From: Hydrangea macrophylla
Taxonomy: Eukaryota; Streptophyta; Magnoliopsida; Cornales; Hydrangeaceae
Assembly (NCBI GenBank): GCA_033977485.1
Contig: CM066990.1
Location: 13,582,001 to 13,646,000, forward strand
DNA length: 64,000 bases
Direction of reading: 5' to 3'
A program made the position numbers and the translations under genes. Position 1 is the first letter of the stretch. Each line of letters begins with the position of its first letter. The notes beneath the pieces are model-generated. The model was not told the DNA's origin and searched no databases. It saw only the letters and a program-made list of their open reading frames with translations. Below, in pieces: positions 23,593 to 34,190 of this stretch.

Positions 23593-24657
23593 CTAAACTC
23601 CTTGTTCAGGGCAATCTTTGCGTACATGCCCAGTCTTTCCATAATTGAAACACTGCACCTATTGTCTTGTGAGTTGTTTCAGTGCTGTGCATTCTTTGGA
23701 GTGGTGTCCAGGTATCCCGCAGTTGTAACAGATGTCACGTTGCTTCGTATGTGTCTGAATTGTAGTTTGACTAACTTTCTTTTCATTATTTCTCTGTCTC
23801 TTGTGATGAGTCCTGTTGTGTCCGATGTTTCCTTTAGTGATCGTGGACTGCATTCGAGTGGTTATCTGTGACACTTGATTGCCTCTTCGACTTCCTCCTG
23901 GGTTGGTTGCTTGGAACCAGTTATCTTCTTCTCATTGTCGGTTGCTCTCTTGCCTCTTGCGGTTCAGAGCTATATTCTCCAGGTGTGTGGCTAATTCAAC
24001 CATATCTTCGAATGGTTGATCGAGGCATACTGCTGGTACTACTTTAATGTCTGGGTTAAGTCCTTCATAATATTGCAATGTCTTATTTTGCTGAGTATCC
24101 ACCATGAAAGGTGCAAATCGTGATAGTTTTTCAAATTTCGCAGTGTATTCTTGTACTGTCATATTGCCTTGAACTAGTTCTATGAATTCCTTTTTCTTCC
24201 TATTCCTTTCCATCCTTGGGAAATACTTTGCTAAGAATCTAGTCTTGAATGCGTCCCATGTCATTCTTCTTGCAACACCTTCGTCTATCGTAGCTTCAAT
24301 AGATTCCCACCAGTCTGCTGCCGAATACGTTAACTGAAAAATAGCCAAGCGTCTTTTCTCCATCTCGTTGCATTCAAGGGCTTGAAACATTCATTCCATA
24401 TCACGAAGCCATTGCTCAGCTTCCCATGCTTCTGTCATTCCAGTAAAAGTTCCTAGTTGAAGTGCACGGAATCTCCCAAGCAGTTTATCTCATGTCTGAC
24501 GAGCATTTCCATTATTGATGATGCAGTATAGGTGATCACTTGCTTGTTCTACACGTCGGACAAGAGCTCCTATCAATCCTGTTAGATCCACTGCTAGAGG
24601 TATCACCTCCGTTGGTTCGTTGGGTGGATTCTGAGCATTTCGGTTTCTCCTAACCAT
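23593..24657 (-). pseudogene. E2 gag (full length, four internal stops)
   Basis: One frame of 355 codons from MVRRNRN (24657) to a stop at 23593 covers a whole gag. The capsid domain includes DWWESIEATIDEG, MTWDAFKTRFLAKYFP and EFIELVQGNMTVQEY (about 24330-24150). The nucleocapsid has CYNCGIPGHHSKEC (near 23700) and CFNYGKTGHVRKDC (near 23625; one Cys replaced by Tyr). No frameshift is present. The breaks are four in-frame stops at 24490, 24391, 23932 (TGA) and 23659 (TAG); three sit where CGA-to-TGA change is the simplest explanation. I prefer 24657 over the upstream in-frame Met at 24672 because it matches the basic start of the E1 gag. No pol follows. Apart from the point stops this gag has kept its structure. 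Confidence 0.9.
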
Positions 24658-24679
24658 GGTGCATGTTAACAAGGGTTAT

Positions 24680-25206
24680 ACCTACGAGTTGATACCTAAT
24701 AGGTCAATACCTTATCTTATCTCATCTGATCACGTAATAAGTAATAGTAACGGTTCATCAATTCAACGGAGATTCTTAACATATAACGGTTGTCGCAACT
24801 ACTACTAGGATCAAGGGTAAGGCATTCCTACCCTTGGCCTTTCTAGACTCTGGGCTAGATGACTGTTCCGAGATTCATCTCAGGAAGTTCGTCAATGCCT
24901 AAAAATCTATCGACCAATGGTCAATCCTATATTCTTATTAGTAATAAACGTATAAGATGTAAGATTAGCAATTAATTAAAAGCAAGAATTTGTCTCATCC
25001 ATACAATTATATTTAAGTTAAGTCGCAAGAAGACTATTACTGATCAAAAGATAAAAAGGGTATAACAGTAGTACGAATACCAGTTCTACTAATCTGGATT
25101 ACAATAAAGAAAGTGGAACTACAACATTTAGCAAAATAAGATGTACTAACTAGGGATCCAATCTCCATCTCTCTCGACATCAGAGTCTGTGGTAACCTCT
25201 CCTAGG
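24680..25206 (-). other. E2 leader between pre-gag ORF b and gag
   Basis: About 530 bp with no frame of recognisable content on either strand. Confidence 0.5.
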
Positions 25207-25654
25207 TCACTGGACGGCAGAAAGTCGATCAGAGGGATACCTATAAATGCATCCCAAGCTGGCTCTAAGGGGCCAATCAGGGTCTTCTATCATCTCAGGC
25301 TCTACTATCAGGTCTTCCTCTGGGTCGTCATCTGAGTCATTATCAAAACCTGCGGGTGTAACAAAATGTACTGTCCTCTTGAGGCTCGTCCTGGTCATGG
25401 ATCGCAAGGTCTCCAAGGGCATGAGAAATCTCCTCCATCTCAGCAGATAGTAACCACGGTGCTAATACTCTATGATATGCAAATTCTGGAACAGGTTTCT
25501 CATGGGAGAAACATCGTGTCCACTTCCTTATACTCTGGCGAACTCTATCCCTGATGGTGGCGTTAACATGACCAAATCTTCGAGAAGCAACCTGTCTCTC
25601 CAAGGTGACTTTGTACTGTCCATCCACAGCATCATACTCTACCTGGTGTTCCAT
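25207..25654 (-). pseudogene. E2 pre-gag ORF b, unknown, acidic C-terminus
   Basis: The frame opens at 25654 (MEHQVEYDAVDGQYKV..) and stays open to 25343. A second frame, overlapping the first, continues from about 25385 to 25207 with an acidic stretch (FDNDSDDDPEEDLIVEPE), so one frameshift probably splits a ~150-codon frame. The Arg-rich middle (RDRVRQSIRKW) and a AYHRVLAPWLL segment faintly recall the pre-gag ORFs of E1 (ALHRVLTLL) and E2 ORF a, but the similarity is weak. No domain recognised. Confidence 0.4.
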
Positions 25655-25699
25655 GCTAGCCTGCCCAACACAGAAAACTAACTTAGTTCTGATTCTAAT

Positions 25700-26233
25700 T
25701 AAAGAAATATCTTAAAATTTCATAGTGATAAGGGGTACCCTTCTTAATTCTTTCTAAACCTTGAGTTATTACCAAATGTTCCGGGGTCTGACTCCCTGGA
25801 ACTACACTAGTTCCTAATTCTATATTTTACACTTGTGATTTGTATGGTTCGACGCGTTACAGGGATCTATTAGTCATTCTTATAGACTAAGAGTATATAA
25901 CCTTAAATAAGTTACTGGGATGAATAAAACTAATTATAAACAAGTAGTACATCCATGTGAAAATATATAAGCCAGGATAAAGATAATCTTTATAGATAGC
26001 TTCGAGTATTTACATAGTGCAGCATAGTTACAAAAACATTTACATTAGAGAGTAAGTACGCTAAATATGTACATAGTAGGGAACAGTGCCAAAAACATAT
26101 ACATGAAAAGGCATACACGTTACTACTACTATGTGTTACATGCCTGAGTACTACAGCTATGTACACAAAAGATGGACTACTAGTCCTATTATAATAGGGC
26201 TCTAGGGCCTGGGAATTCCTATCCAAAAGTTCT
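25700..26233 (-). other. E2 leader between the two pre-gag ORFs
   Basis: About 530 bp with no recognisable coding content. The 83-codon frame at 25990-26241 is Cys/Leu-rich and shows no family features. Confidence 0.45.
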
Positions 26234-26794
26234 TCAATCATCCTGATCCTTGACCTTTGGCCCTCCCTTCTCAGCTATGTCTCTCTTAGGTGGTTTCTCA
26301 CCCACATTCTCAGTTGGGTCAACATTGACTATGGAATCAGCATCCTCCACCGGATTGATGTCCTTTACCAGAGCCACTCCATCATCATCCTCCTCCCTAT
26401 CAGTCCCCATGACTGACTTAGCGGTTAAGGGTGCATCAGCTATGGACTCCTCTGGTGCTGGGGGTGGCATAGCAAGAGGTGGTTCTACGGGTCCTGGTGG
26501 GGGTGTCAACTTAACTCGAAAAGTCATGACTCGGAGGGTATAGCGGTCCTGAGTCATCTCAGCTGCTTCATGATGAACAAGTCTAAGGGTGCTTTCTCGG
26601 TAATGTGCCTCCCTTTGTAGGATCTCTGGATCTTTAATTCCCAACACATGTACATCATGCCACATATTATCATCCAAATGTCGTTGGGCACTCTGTCGAA
26701 TCCTCTGCTGGTACAATACTGGGTCAGCAGGCTCTATACGATCTGGGTATACCCAATGTCCTCCAAATCCATCTTAGACATAAAAGGGTTCCAT
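26234..26794 (-). pseudogene. E2 pre-gag ORF a, homologous to the E1 pre-gag ORF
   Basis: A 187-codon frame starts at 26794, ~117 nt downstream of the primer site, and is open except for a TAA at codon 7. The head (residues 1-65) carries MEP, FGG, PD, QRIRQSAQ, W and GIKD in the same spacing as the E1 ORF. A Pro-rich stretch follows (LTPPPGPVEPPLAMPPPAP, near residues 103-121). The tail is acidic (REEDDDG, DADSIVNVDP) and ends in a basic/acidic patch. No signal peptide or membrane segment. Its place before gag and its survival in two diverged elements suggest it was once a translated product. Function unknown. Confidence 0.65.
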
Positions 26795-26910
26795 GATAAC
26801 CTGTTCAATATAAACTATCATAAGGTTAGTATCTTCATAGGTGAGAAATAAGATCTAATGGTTTATAACTTACAGTGCATGGGACGAACGGTAAATGCCT
26901 AAACCTAGGA

Positions 26911-26920
26911 TCTGATACCA
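26911..26920 (-). other. E2 primer binding site (initiator Met-tRNA)
   Basis: The minus strand reads TGGTATCAGATCC after a 9-bp spacer from the LTR end, complementary to initiator tRNA-Met apart from decay beyond the first ten bases. It fixes the minus orientation of E2. Confidence 0.85.
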
Positions 26921-29248
26921 TAAAAACCCTGTCACACCCTGGAGTAAGCCAAAAATAGGGAAAATTAAAATTTCCTTTATGGGTCCGTGGACACGTGACT
27001 AGTTTGTTAACCGTCCTGTCCTTCTAACTCTACACCATGCAATCATAAGGGAAATGCTAAAGCATAAGCATGACCTAAACTTGCAGAGTATAAATACAGC
27101 AGCGAAAATTAAACAAGCGTTACAATAACTTTAATCTTAATATAAGAGACCATACTAAACTATTTACATGAGCTTAAAAAAACATGAGAAACTATCTATC
27201 AGATCTTTAGCAAGGCTTTATCCTCCTTTGCTCGGTGGCAAGGAATCCTGAACTCTTCTATCTATCTCCAACCTGCAACACTCTGGGCATAGGAATACCC
27301 AGGGCGTAACATACCGTCAGCCTTGGAACAAGGCTAAGTGAGAGTCTCAACCGCATACTAATCAATAGATACAAATATTACTCACTCACGTCATAGTTTA
27401 GTATCTTAAGATATGGTTAATTTCTTATCAAAAGACGCATTCTCACTATAGGCATAGCAAAAGTCTCAACCAGACTGGTAGACAGATAAACATAACATTA
27501 TAGAATACATTCTCCTTATTCTATCCTCGTGCGTGCAAATGCATGACCGATGTGACTTACTCCCAACTCTTTTCAAAGACACTTTCTTTTCAAAATAGAT
27601 ACTTTTCAAAACCATTTCATTTTAAAACCAAAATTTTCCAAACCAAATCACTTCAAACAAAACCATTTTACTCATCAATTCAATCTCATCATTCACTTTC
27701 TCTTTCTCATCCACTTGACAACACTCGATACATCAAGGATGATAACATGCTATAACAGCTGATTCATACTCATCCCTTGATAGGCCGCCGGATGTCTTCA
27801 CGGCGCACGCTATCTGTAAACAATGGAATTGGCACATGGGACATCTTCAACCATGTGTATACTCTCACCGGTCGTCTACATGACTGAGAAGTATATTAGA
27901 GCACTAGCCGGACGTCTTCAACGATACATGGGATGTCTTCAACCACATATGCGCATCACCGGATGTCTTCAACGGTGAGAGGCACGCTAGGAACCCTAAC
28001 CGTCCACGTCCACCTGGCTCGTCAGCCATTGATCCATCGGATCCAGCAATCACATCTCTTTCACATTCACATACCTCATCTCATTCACATTCTCCTCAAA
28101 CACATATTTTTCTAACACAACGCATACTGACACATGTCATGAAATGCACGTGTATCCACTATCAATACTCACATGCAAATCTACTTTTATTCCTCTTTAT
28201 TATTAACATGGCATGCGCTATGTATTCCAGTTAACAACATCGTAAAGCGTGCATTTAACAGTTAGCAACAGAGATATAACATATAAAACATGGATCACGT
28301 AACATGGATTTGATACCAATAATCATATAGATAAAACCTTAACATTCTCACGTATGGGATAGCACTACCATAACATGTTGTGCATAGCCATACAATTATC
28401 GGAATACATGTAGCATCATAAATCAATATATTACTTATACAAAACATCATACAGGTAGCTTTTAAACATCTTATATTAATCTTATTAGGATTAGAGTGAG
28501 GTTAGGAAACTCACCTCGAGTCGTCGATCCTCAGAAAGCAGATAAACGTCAAGTTCTACAACAATAAATGAAAGAAAGTAATTTTACCGAATGAGGTTAT
28601 AAACCTTAAGGTAGTGATCTACGTGTCATTCTAAGTCCAACGCCATTGAATAGACTCAAATCCGAGTCCGTCGCGTTTTACGAAGTAAAAGGCGGGGCTT
28701 CTTACACTAACGTAGGCCCTAAAGACAAACTGTATTTTTGACTGAGTCGAAAGATCACCAAACTTTAAGGAAAAGTTCTAGGCATTATTCTAATACTCTA
28801 GGAACTGATCGCGTATTTTTCGGAGTTACGGATGATTTATTATGAATTATTGAAGATTATAAGTACTAGAAAATACCCGAAAAGTAATTTAAATACATAA
28901 ATATGACTATACTTAGAAATCAATACTTTGAAATATTTTTAATAAATAATATACGTTAAAATACACTATATGTATTTTTCTCATAATTTTTGGAGCTCGT
29001 TAGGTATTTATAGTAGTTATTATACTCATAAAATAGCTCTTTATTAATTATAAAAAATACTAATATATAGTATTATAGCTTTATAACTCTGAGATATCAT
29101 AAAATAGCATTAGGGACATTCCCCTTATTTTTTAGAATTTATAAATACATATAGGTATTTATTAACTATTTAAATACTATTTAAAACTGATATTTATTAT
29201 TTATATTAACCATATAATAAATATGTAATATGTATAAAACATAATAAT

Positions 29249-29913
29249 TGATGATGCTAAAAATTAGTAAGAGTAAAGTAGAGCAGATTAAGGGGAGAGA
29301 GTGAGAGACTGGTTTTTTTGTATGTGGTTCGGCCCTGTTAATGATGGAACCTACGTCCACGGCTGTGTCTGTGCACGTTCACTATACTGTAAAAGACCCG
29401 GGGGCCTGTGGTGAACCAACAAGTTTGGAGCTACCATAGGCCGGCCGGGCATGTTGATGAATGCTATAGAGGTGATGTGTAGACTGAAGAGTCGACCCCT
29501 TCAATGGGGGGTGAGAGGTCTCTTTTATAGATGTAAGAGACATACTCGTACATGGATAAGGAAATATAATCCAAGTAGGACGTGATTGACACCAATCAAG
29601 TAATTTTCCTAATTGTATTAGGATTGATTGACATTAGTTGTGGGGGTTTCCTAATTGGATTAGGAAATAGTTTGCACTTTTCATTAGTCTTCTAGCTTGA
29701 GTAGGAAACTGCCCGGAATGCTCGGGATCATGCATGTGGGCCCGGATGAGTTGTTCCCGCAGTGGGATGTGCCTGTGCGGTCTTCCCGACCTGTTGGCCG
29801 GGTCATGGATGAACCGCTCGGGAGGCATCAGGTGGACCAAACCGCTTGGGATGATGCTTGTCAGTAGTTGCAGAATAGAACCGCTCGGGCATGGGCTAAT
29901 TTTGGGTGTATAG
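29249..29913 (-). repeat. TR-GAG 3' LTR
   Basis: It aligns end to end with 32366-33032 with few differences by eye, including the GGTGTAT end. The minus-strand sequence just before it, GGAAATGATGGGCAA, is the candidate polypurine tract. Confidence 0.9.
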
Positions 29914-29929
29914 TTGCCCATCATTTCCA

Positions 29930-30914
29930 AGGTTGGCTGGATGTTAAATCGGGGCAAGTTTGGAAATCTTCCTGATTCCAGCTTGAGTGCTCGGGGATGC
30001 TGCCTTGGGGCTTCTGAGCCTGGTGAGTCCTCAGGAACTAGCTGAGAGTTGAGACCCAACCTAGCTCGGAACCTTTAAGTGCTCGGGAACTGACCAGAAG
30101 TTGAGACCCGGCCTAATTCAGAGTCTTTTTGCTTGAGTTAGCTCCCAGGATGGTTATCTTCTACTCGTAAACCTTCGTCAAGGTTGTGGGTAGAAGAATT
30201 TGACCATGTTGGAAAACCCGACCTAAAGCGTATTGCTTTAGGGTTCTTTTATGTTAACTCCCAGGATGGTTGTCTTCCGCCCAGCCAGCCTTCGTCAAGA
30301 CTGTTGGGAGAAAAGCTTGACCATGTTGGTGGAGCTGACCTAGAATGTGTCGCTGTAGGGTCCTTTTTGCTCCTCTATCATGAGCCAACCTAAGAGATTT
30401 TAGTCACCTCTATCGTCGGTTTGGACCTAAGTGGAAATAATGCCTCTGAAAACTGTAGGTGCTCGGGTTGTCCAAGATTTTGACTTGGTTATCCGCGAGG
30501 CCTATAGATACCCGGTGTGATTGCCTATTTAGTTCATTGCGCCGTCTTGCCCCCCAAGCTTTCGCTAAGATGAGGGTCTTACAGAGGCTATGACTGTAGG
30601 TAACTGACCTGGAACATGGTGGTTACAGGGCCTTTTGAAACTTGCCATCATCAGCCACCTAGGGGGTTTTCCCCCATCGTCGGTTGGACCTAAGCGAAGC
30701 TTGTGCCTCGGGGTTAGGCCCGAGGTCTTTGCATGCCTCAGGGTTAGGCCCGAGGTCTTTGTATGCCTCGGAGTTAGGCTCGAGGTCTTTGCAAGGGATC
30801 TCTGACAATCGGTGGAGCCTCATGCGGTGATCAGGCAAGTTCCACTGTAGTCGGGCTCATCTAGACCGATGGAGATAGGGAGTCAGGTTAGGATCGTCGG
30901 GCTCCTGATTTCTT
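29930..30914 (-). other. TR-GAG noncoding 3' internal region
   Basis: About 1 kb, GC-richer than its surroundings, with no coding content. It holds three near-copies of a ~33-bp unit, GCCTCGGGGTTAGGCCCGAG (30704-30790), and duplicated CCAGGATGGTTRTCTTC segments (30145-30280). Confidence 0.7.
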
Positions 30915-31098
30915 TGTGCTGGAGGCAAAGTCGGAACTGCTTGATCCTGACCGATGTGAACTGGAGGTCGGGTCGGGACTGCCGAACCCTGCCTATTGTG
31001 AGCTGGAGGTCCGATCGGGACTGCCGGACTCAGGCCGCTGTGAGCTGGAGATTTGGTCGGGACTGCCGGACTCTGCCTGCTGTGAGCTGGAAGAACTG
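30915..31098 (-). repeat. 42-bp tandem repeats at the end of the TR-GAG gag
   Basis: Units start near 30915, 30955, 30997, 31039 and 31081 (last partial), with period 42 bp except a 40-bp first unit. A 42-bp period keeps the reading frame, and on the minus strand the gag frame reads repeats of ESGSPDxxSSSQ. The repeat therefore adds 14-residue Ser/Pro units to the gag C-terminus. Confidence 0.85.
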
Positions 31099-32303
31099 TT
31101 AGAACTCCCGGGCTGATCTTGCTTTCGCTTACTTCTGGAAGACTCGTTGCTTTCTTTCTCAGGGTCTTTGATATTTAGAAATTCTTCAGTGTCAATGTAT
31201 TTTCCAACCATCTCTGCGAGTTCAACCAAGGTTATCGGTCGATTTCTGTGAAACTACGTGGCGCACTTGGTGTGTTGAACTCCTGAGCAGAAGGCTATAA
31301 TAGCGGCGGTTTCATCAAGATCATAGATGCCGAGCTTCTCTTGATTAAACTGGTCAGTAAATTCCTTGAGGGTCTCATTATCCCTTTGTATGACTGTCAG
31401 TAGCTGCATGTCAGGCTTTGGCCGTTCATGCATACCGATGAACTGGTTAATGCACTGCTTGTTGAGTTGAGTGAAACATCGGACCGATTGGGGCTCCAAG
31501 GAGTAGAACCATTGCACGGGCGGGCCTTGCAAAGTGCTGGGGAAAGCTAGGCAGTGTAGTTCATCGGAGTTGGTGGCTAGGGCCATCTGAGCCTTGTAGG
31601 TCCGGACGTGGTCGACCGGGCTTCCCGAGCCGTTATAGGGATCTAGGCGAGGCTGCTTAAATTTGTGCAGGATGGCAAACCTCATGATCTGGCTAGAGAA
31701 TGGTGACTCTGTCTCGGTATTGGCATGATTCTGAGTTGGGTTCTGACCAAGCTTTTTGGCCACTCCGTCAATCTGCTTCTGCAAGTCCTTGATTCGGGCT
31801 TCCACTCCTTCCCGACCGGTATCTGAGGGATTGGTCGGGTCGGTGGAAGAGGCTTCTTCTTCATGGAGGTGTACTGTCCTCTGCGATCGGGCTTGGCTAT
31901 GACTCCGGTTCTTCGTGTGCCTAGGGACAACTCGACTCTTGACCAAGTGACCCTGGACTGATTCCCGGGCCATATGCTCCTGCCTTTCCTCTTGGGCAGT
32001 ACGCCTACAGTAGATGTCTCTGGCATCCTCAACTAGGGACGGGTTGGCTCGAGCATGTCATCTGGTTAAGATCGGTTTCCGACCGTGCGCAATGTTCTCG
32101 GGTCGTTTCCCAGCCACTGGAGGACGGCTTGGCTGGGCCAGCAGGGCTTTGATCTGTTGTTGGATTTGACGATGGCCCTCCAAGAGTTGTGTGAGGGTCT
32201 CGGTGATCTGCTCAGATGTCATGACTATCGCAGCCGGTGCCGGGGCCGAAGGAACATCCCGGTTGGACTGCTGATCAGCCTTCTTACCCTTCTTCGGTGG
32301 CAT
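30993..32303 (-). pseudogene. TR-GAG gag protein (two internal stops)
   Basis: One frame of 437 codons starts at 32303 with a Lys-rich MPPKKGKKADQQ, followed by a Gln-rich coiled-coil (TETLTQLLEGHRQIQQQI). The Tat-type capsid core is clear at about 31740-31310: PFSSQIMRFAILHKFKQP, LDPYNGSGSPVDHVRTYK, CLAFPSTLQGPPVQWFYSL and the ETLKEFTDQFNQ motif. A RKRK-type basic patch and Ser-rich 14-residue repeats end the protein; no zinc knuckle is seen. Two in-frame stops break it: TGA at 32058 (fits CGA decay) and TAG at 31254. There are no frameshifts. It would supply only the particle protein, with the enzymes coming from an autonomous Tat element. Confidence 0.9.
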
Positions 32304-32344
32304 GACGATCAGTCAAGAGATTTGTTGATGAGAAGACTTGTCGC

Positions 32345-32363
32345 TTCCCACAGACGGCGCCAA
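32345..32363 (-). other. TR-GAG primer binding site
   Basis: On the minus strand TTGGCGCCGTCTGTGGGAA follows the 5' LTR end after 2 bp. This is a primer site commonly found in plant Tat-type elements; the cognate tRNA is not assigned here. Confidence 0.8.
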
Positions 32364-32365
32364 GC

Positions 32366-33032
32366 TGATGATGTTAAAAATTGGTAAGAGTAAAGTAGAG
32401 CAGATTAAGGGGAGAGAGAGTGAGAGACAGGTCTTTTTGTATGTGGTTCGGCCCTGTTAATGATGGAACCTACGTCCACGGTTGTGTCAGTGCACGTTCA
32501 CTATACTATAAAAGAGCCCGGGGCCTGTGGTGAACCAACAAGTTTGGAGCTACCGTAGGCCGGCCGGGCATGTTGATGAATGCTATAGAGGTGCTATGTA
32601 GACTGAAGAGTCGGCCCCTTCAATGGGGGGTGAGAGGTCTCTTTTATAGATGTAAGAGACATACTCGTACATGGATAAGGAAATATAATCCAATTAGTAC
32701 GTGATTGACACCAATCAAGTAATTTTCCTAATTGTATTAGGATTGATTGACATTAGTTGTGGGGGTTTCCTAATTGGATTAGGAAATAGTTTGCACTTTC
32801 CATTAGTCTTCTAGCTTGAGTAGGAAACTGCCCGGAATGCTCGGGATCATGCCTGTGGGCCCGGATGAGCTGTTCCTGCGGTGGGATGTGCCTGTGCGGT
32901 CTTCCCGACCTGTTGGCCGGGTCGTGGATGAACCGCTCGAAAGGCATCAGGTGGACCAAACCGCTCGGGATGATGCTTTTCAGTAGTTGCAGAATAAAAC
33001 CGCTCGGGCATGGGCTAATTTTGGGTGTATCA
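32366..33032 (-). repeat. TR-GAG 5' LTR
   Basis: Bounded by TGATGATG and GTGTATCA. Together with the primer site at 32345-32363 it defines the 5' end of the minus-strand element. Confidence 0.92.
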
Positions 33033-33296
33033 ATAATGATATACATTATATTAAGGAATAGGGTTAATTGCAAAAACACCCCCTCAACTATGACCCAATT
33101 TGAGTACACCCCCTGATTTAAAAAAGTGAACAACTTCACCCCCTAAACTATCAAAATTTATTTAGTCTCAAACGCCATTGACGGATGATATAAAATGTCG
33201 CATATACCCTTGGTCTGAATTGCAAAAACACCCCCTCAACTATTACCCGTTTTCGAGTACACCCCCTGATCTAAAAAAGTGAACAACTTCACCCCA

Positions 33297-33298
<2 letters not shown>

Positions 33299-33379
<81 letters not shown>

Positions 33380-33380
33380 C
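33299..33380. repeat. (TC)n then (CA)n microsatellite
   Basis: About 40 bp of alternating T/C followed directly by about 40 bp of C/A inside the Mutator-like element. Reading frames over it (33279-33515) are low complexity. Confidence 0.95.
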
Positions 33381-33549
33381 CATCACCGCTCACCACTATC
33401 ATTTGAGAGAAAATTCAGAGAAGAGATAGAAGTGGGGTTTATTACCCTTGGTCTAAAGTGCTCTAGAAGTGGGGTTTATGACTATCATTTGAGAGAAAAT
33501 TCGGAGAAGAGATAAAGAATCGCAAAATTCGGTGTTCGGTGGTGGTGAT

Positions 33550-33882
33550 TGTTGAGATTGTCTGTCCCACATCGGGGACTTATAACCTAGCTACTCAATA
33601 TATAAGTTCAAGGAGCTACTCCACCCATTGCCAATTGGTTTTGGGTTGGATGCTCCAATTCAACATGGTATCAAAGCAGGTTATCGTTGGGCCCAATTTG
33701 TCCATGTGTGCTCTACGTCACCATATCTCAGTAATCCACGTGTTTCATGCCACACGTGCGGGGGCGTGTTGAGATTGTCTGTCCCACATCGGGGACTTAT
33801 AGCCTAGCTACTTAATATATAAGTTCAAGGGGCTACTCCACCCATTGCCAATTGGTTTTGGGTTGGATGCTCCAATTCAACA
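33550..33882 (+). mobile_element. TRIM retrotransposon
   Basis: Two 116-bp terminal repeats (33550-33665 and 33767-33882) begin TGTTGAGATTGTCTGTCCCA and end TCCAATTCAACA. A primer site TGGTATCAAAGC (33666-33677, initiator tRNA-Met type) lies directly after the first, and the purine-rich GTGCGGGGGCG precedes the second. The target duplication is GTGAT (33545-33549 and 33883-33887). At 333 bp with no coding capacity it is a complete terminal-repeat retrotransposon in miniature. The LTR has no 5S-like region, so I do not call it Cassandra. Confidence 0.92.
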
Positions 33883-34190
33883 GTGATTTTGGGTATGGGT
33901 GGTGGTGATTGGATGATGATTTTGGTATGGCTGGTAATGATTGGATGGTGCGGTGGTGATTTGGTGATGATTTTGGGTGTGGGTGGTGGTGATTGGGTGG
34001 TCAACGGGTGGGGCAATGGTAGTGACTGGATGGTGTGGTGGTCATTGGGTGATCATTGGATGGTGCAGTGGTGATTGGTGGTGTCCGATGGTGATTTAGT
34101 GATGATTTTGGGTATGGGTGGTAATGATTGGATGGTGTAGTGGTGATTGGTGGTGTCCGATGGTGGCTGGTGGTTGTCGTGGTGGTGTGG
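33883..34190. repeat. GGTGGTGATTGG minisatellite
   Basis: Irregular repeats of GGTGGTGATTGGATG and GATGATTTTGGGTATG inside the Mutator-like element. The TRIM target site GTGAT is part of this repeat. Frames over it are Trp/Gly-rich artefacts. Confidence 0.75.

Larger units (their letters stand above)
29249..33032 (-). mobile_element. TR-GAG element (non-autonomous, gag only)
   Basis: Two ~666-bp LTRs (29249-29913 and 32366-33032) flank an internal region of ~2.45 kb. The outer ends are TGATGATG and GTGTATCA, and the target duplication is ATAAT (29244-29248 and 33033-33037). On the minus strand the order is 5' LTR, primer site, gag, ~1.1 kb noncoding, 3' LTR. There is no pol. This is the layout described for plant TR-GAG elements. 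The gag is of the Tat type. The inner end of the left LTR has lost its terminal TG. Confidence 0.92.

Noticed and set aside
33279..33515. 78-codon frame of Ser/Leu and His/Thr repeats
   Set aside because: Translation of a (TC)n(CA)n microsatellite.
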